Assembly: GCA_900772715.1 (NCBI GenBank)
Contig: CAAGRN010000118.1
Coordinates: 1-7,683 of the forward strand
DNA: 7,683 bases
DNA from: an uncultured Subdoligranulum sp.
GTDB lineage: Bacteria > Bacillota_A > Clostridia > Oscillospirales > Ruminococcaceae
Reading direction: 5' to 3'
A model generated the notes under the pieces. The model was not told where the DNA came from and did not search any database. It saw nothing but the letters and a program-made list of their open reading frames with translations. Positions within the stretch are counted from its first letter, which is position 1. The number at the start of each line of letters is the position of its first letter. This document shows, piece after piece, positions 7,566 to 7,683 of the stretch. The position numbers and the translations under genes were made by a program.

Positions 7566-7683
7566 TTTCCACCCTCATACGTCAGCAGCATCCCGCCCCA
7601 GCTCAGCCCACCGCCAAAGCCGATGCAGGCTAAGGCTTGATGGGGCTGCAGCAAACCGTTTTCCTCCATTTCATGCAGGGCTA
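7562..7683 (-). CDS. fabH: 3-oxoacyl-ACP synthase III FabH (C-terminal end only)
   Basis: Only the last 40 complete codons are in the window. They read as a helix with HEMEENGLLQPHQALACIG, then FGGGLSWGGMLLTYEGGK and TGA. The GFGGGLSWG sequence is the well-known C-terminal strand of FabH, the condensing enzyme that starts fatty acid chains from acyl-CoA and malonyl-ACP. The catalytic Cys, His and Asn lie outside the window. Its stop overlaps the fabK start as ATGA. No acpP lies between fabH and fabK, unlike in many Firmicutes. Confidence 0.88.
   Translation of the reverse strand, partial: ALHEMEENGLLQPHQALACIGFGGGLSWGGMLLTYEGGK

Overview
The window looks like chromosomal DNA from a GC-rich gut-type Clostridia bacterium (Firmicutes, possibly near Gemmiger, Subdoligranulum or Faecalibacterium). 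This placement rests on protein flavour: an FMN-type FabK enoyl reductase in a fabK-fabD-fabG-fabF-fabZ order, a DUF4867-type protein beside a fucose-isomerase-like protein, and strong GGAGG ribosome binding sites. The genus is inferred, not shown. Coding density is very high and there is no sign of mobile DNA, CRISPR, tRNA or rRNA.

Left part, + strand (1-2582): the 3' end of a sugar-operon. It holds the C-terminal third of an FGGY-family (xylulokinase-like) sugar kinase, a 208-aa DUF4867-like, probably cupin-fold protein that overlaps the kinase by ATGA, and a 496-aa L-fucose/L-arabinose isomerase-family protein. Together they suggest isomerisation of an aldose to a ketose, then phosphorylation. 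The true substrate is unknown. The operon ends in a strong hairpin plus T-run at 2641-2681, which can also serve the convergent operon.

Right part, - strand (7683 down to 2689): a type II fatty acid synthesis operon in the order fabH (3' end only), fabK, fabD, fabG, fabF, fabZ, followed by a MarR-family regulator with its own extended -10 promoter. The genes are packed with 4-base overlaps or gaps of 3-9 bases, so they are very probably cotranscribed. FabD loads malonate onto ACP; FabH and FabF condense; FabG, FabZ and FabK reduce, dehydrate and reduce again. The acpP, accB, accC, accD and accA genes often found within such clusters are not present in the visible portion.

The main surprise is in fabF. 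Its reading frame is intact over 417 codons except for one in-frame TAG at codon 296 (4035-4037). The codon lies between the active-site cysteine and both active-site histidines, so termination there gives a dead protein, while the downstream part is perfectly conserved in frame. Either this is a recent nonsense mutation or sequence error, or the UAG is read through. All ten visible gene ends use TAA or TGA and none uses TAG, which fits but does not prove UAG reassignment or suppression.
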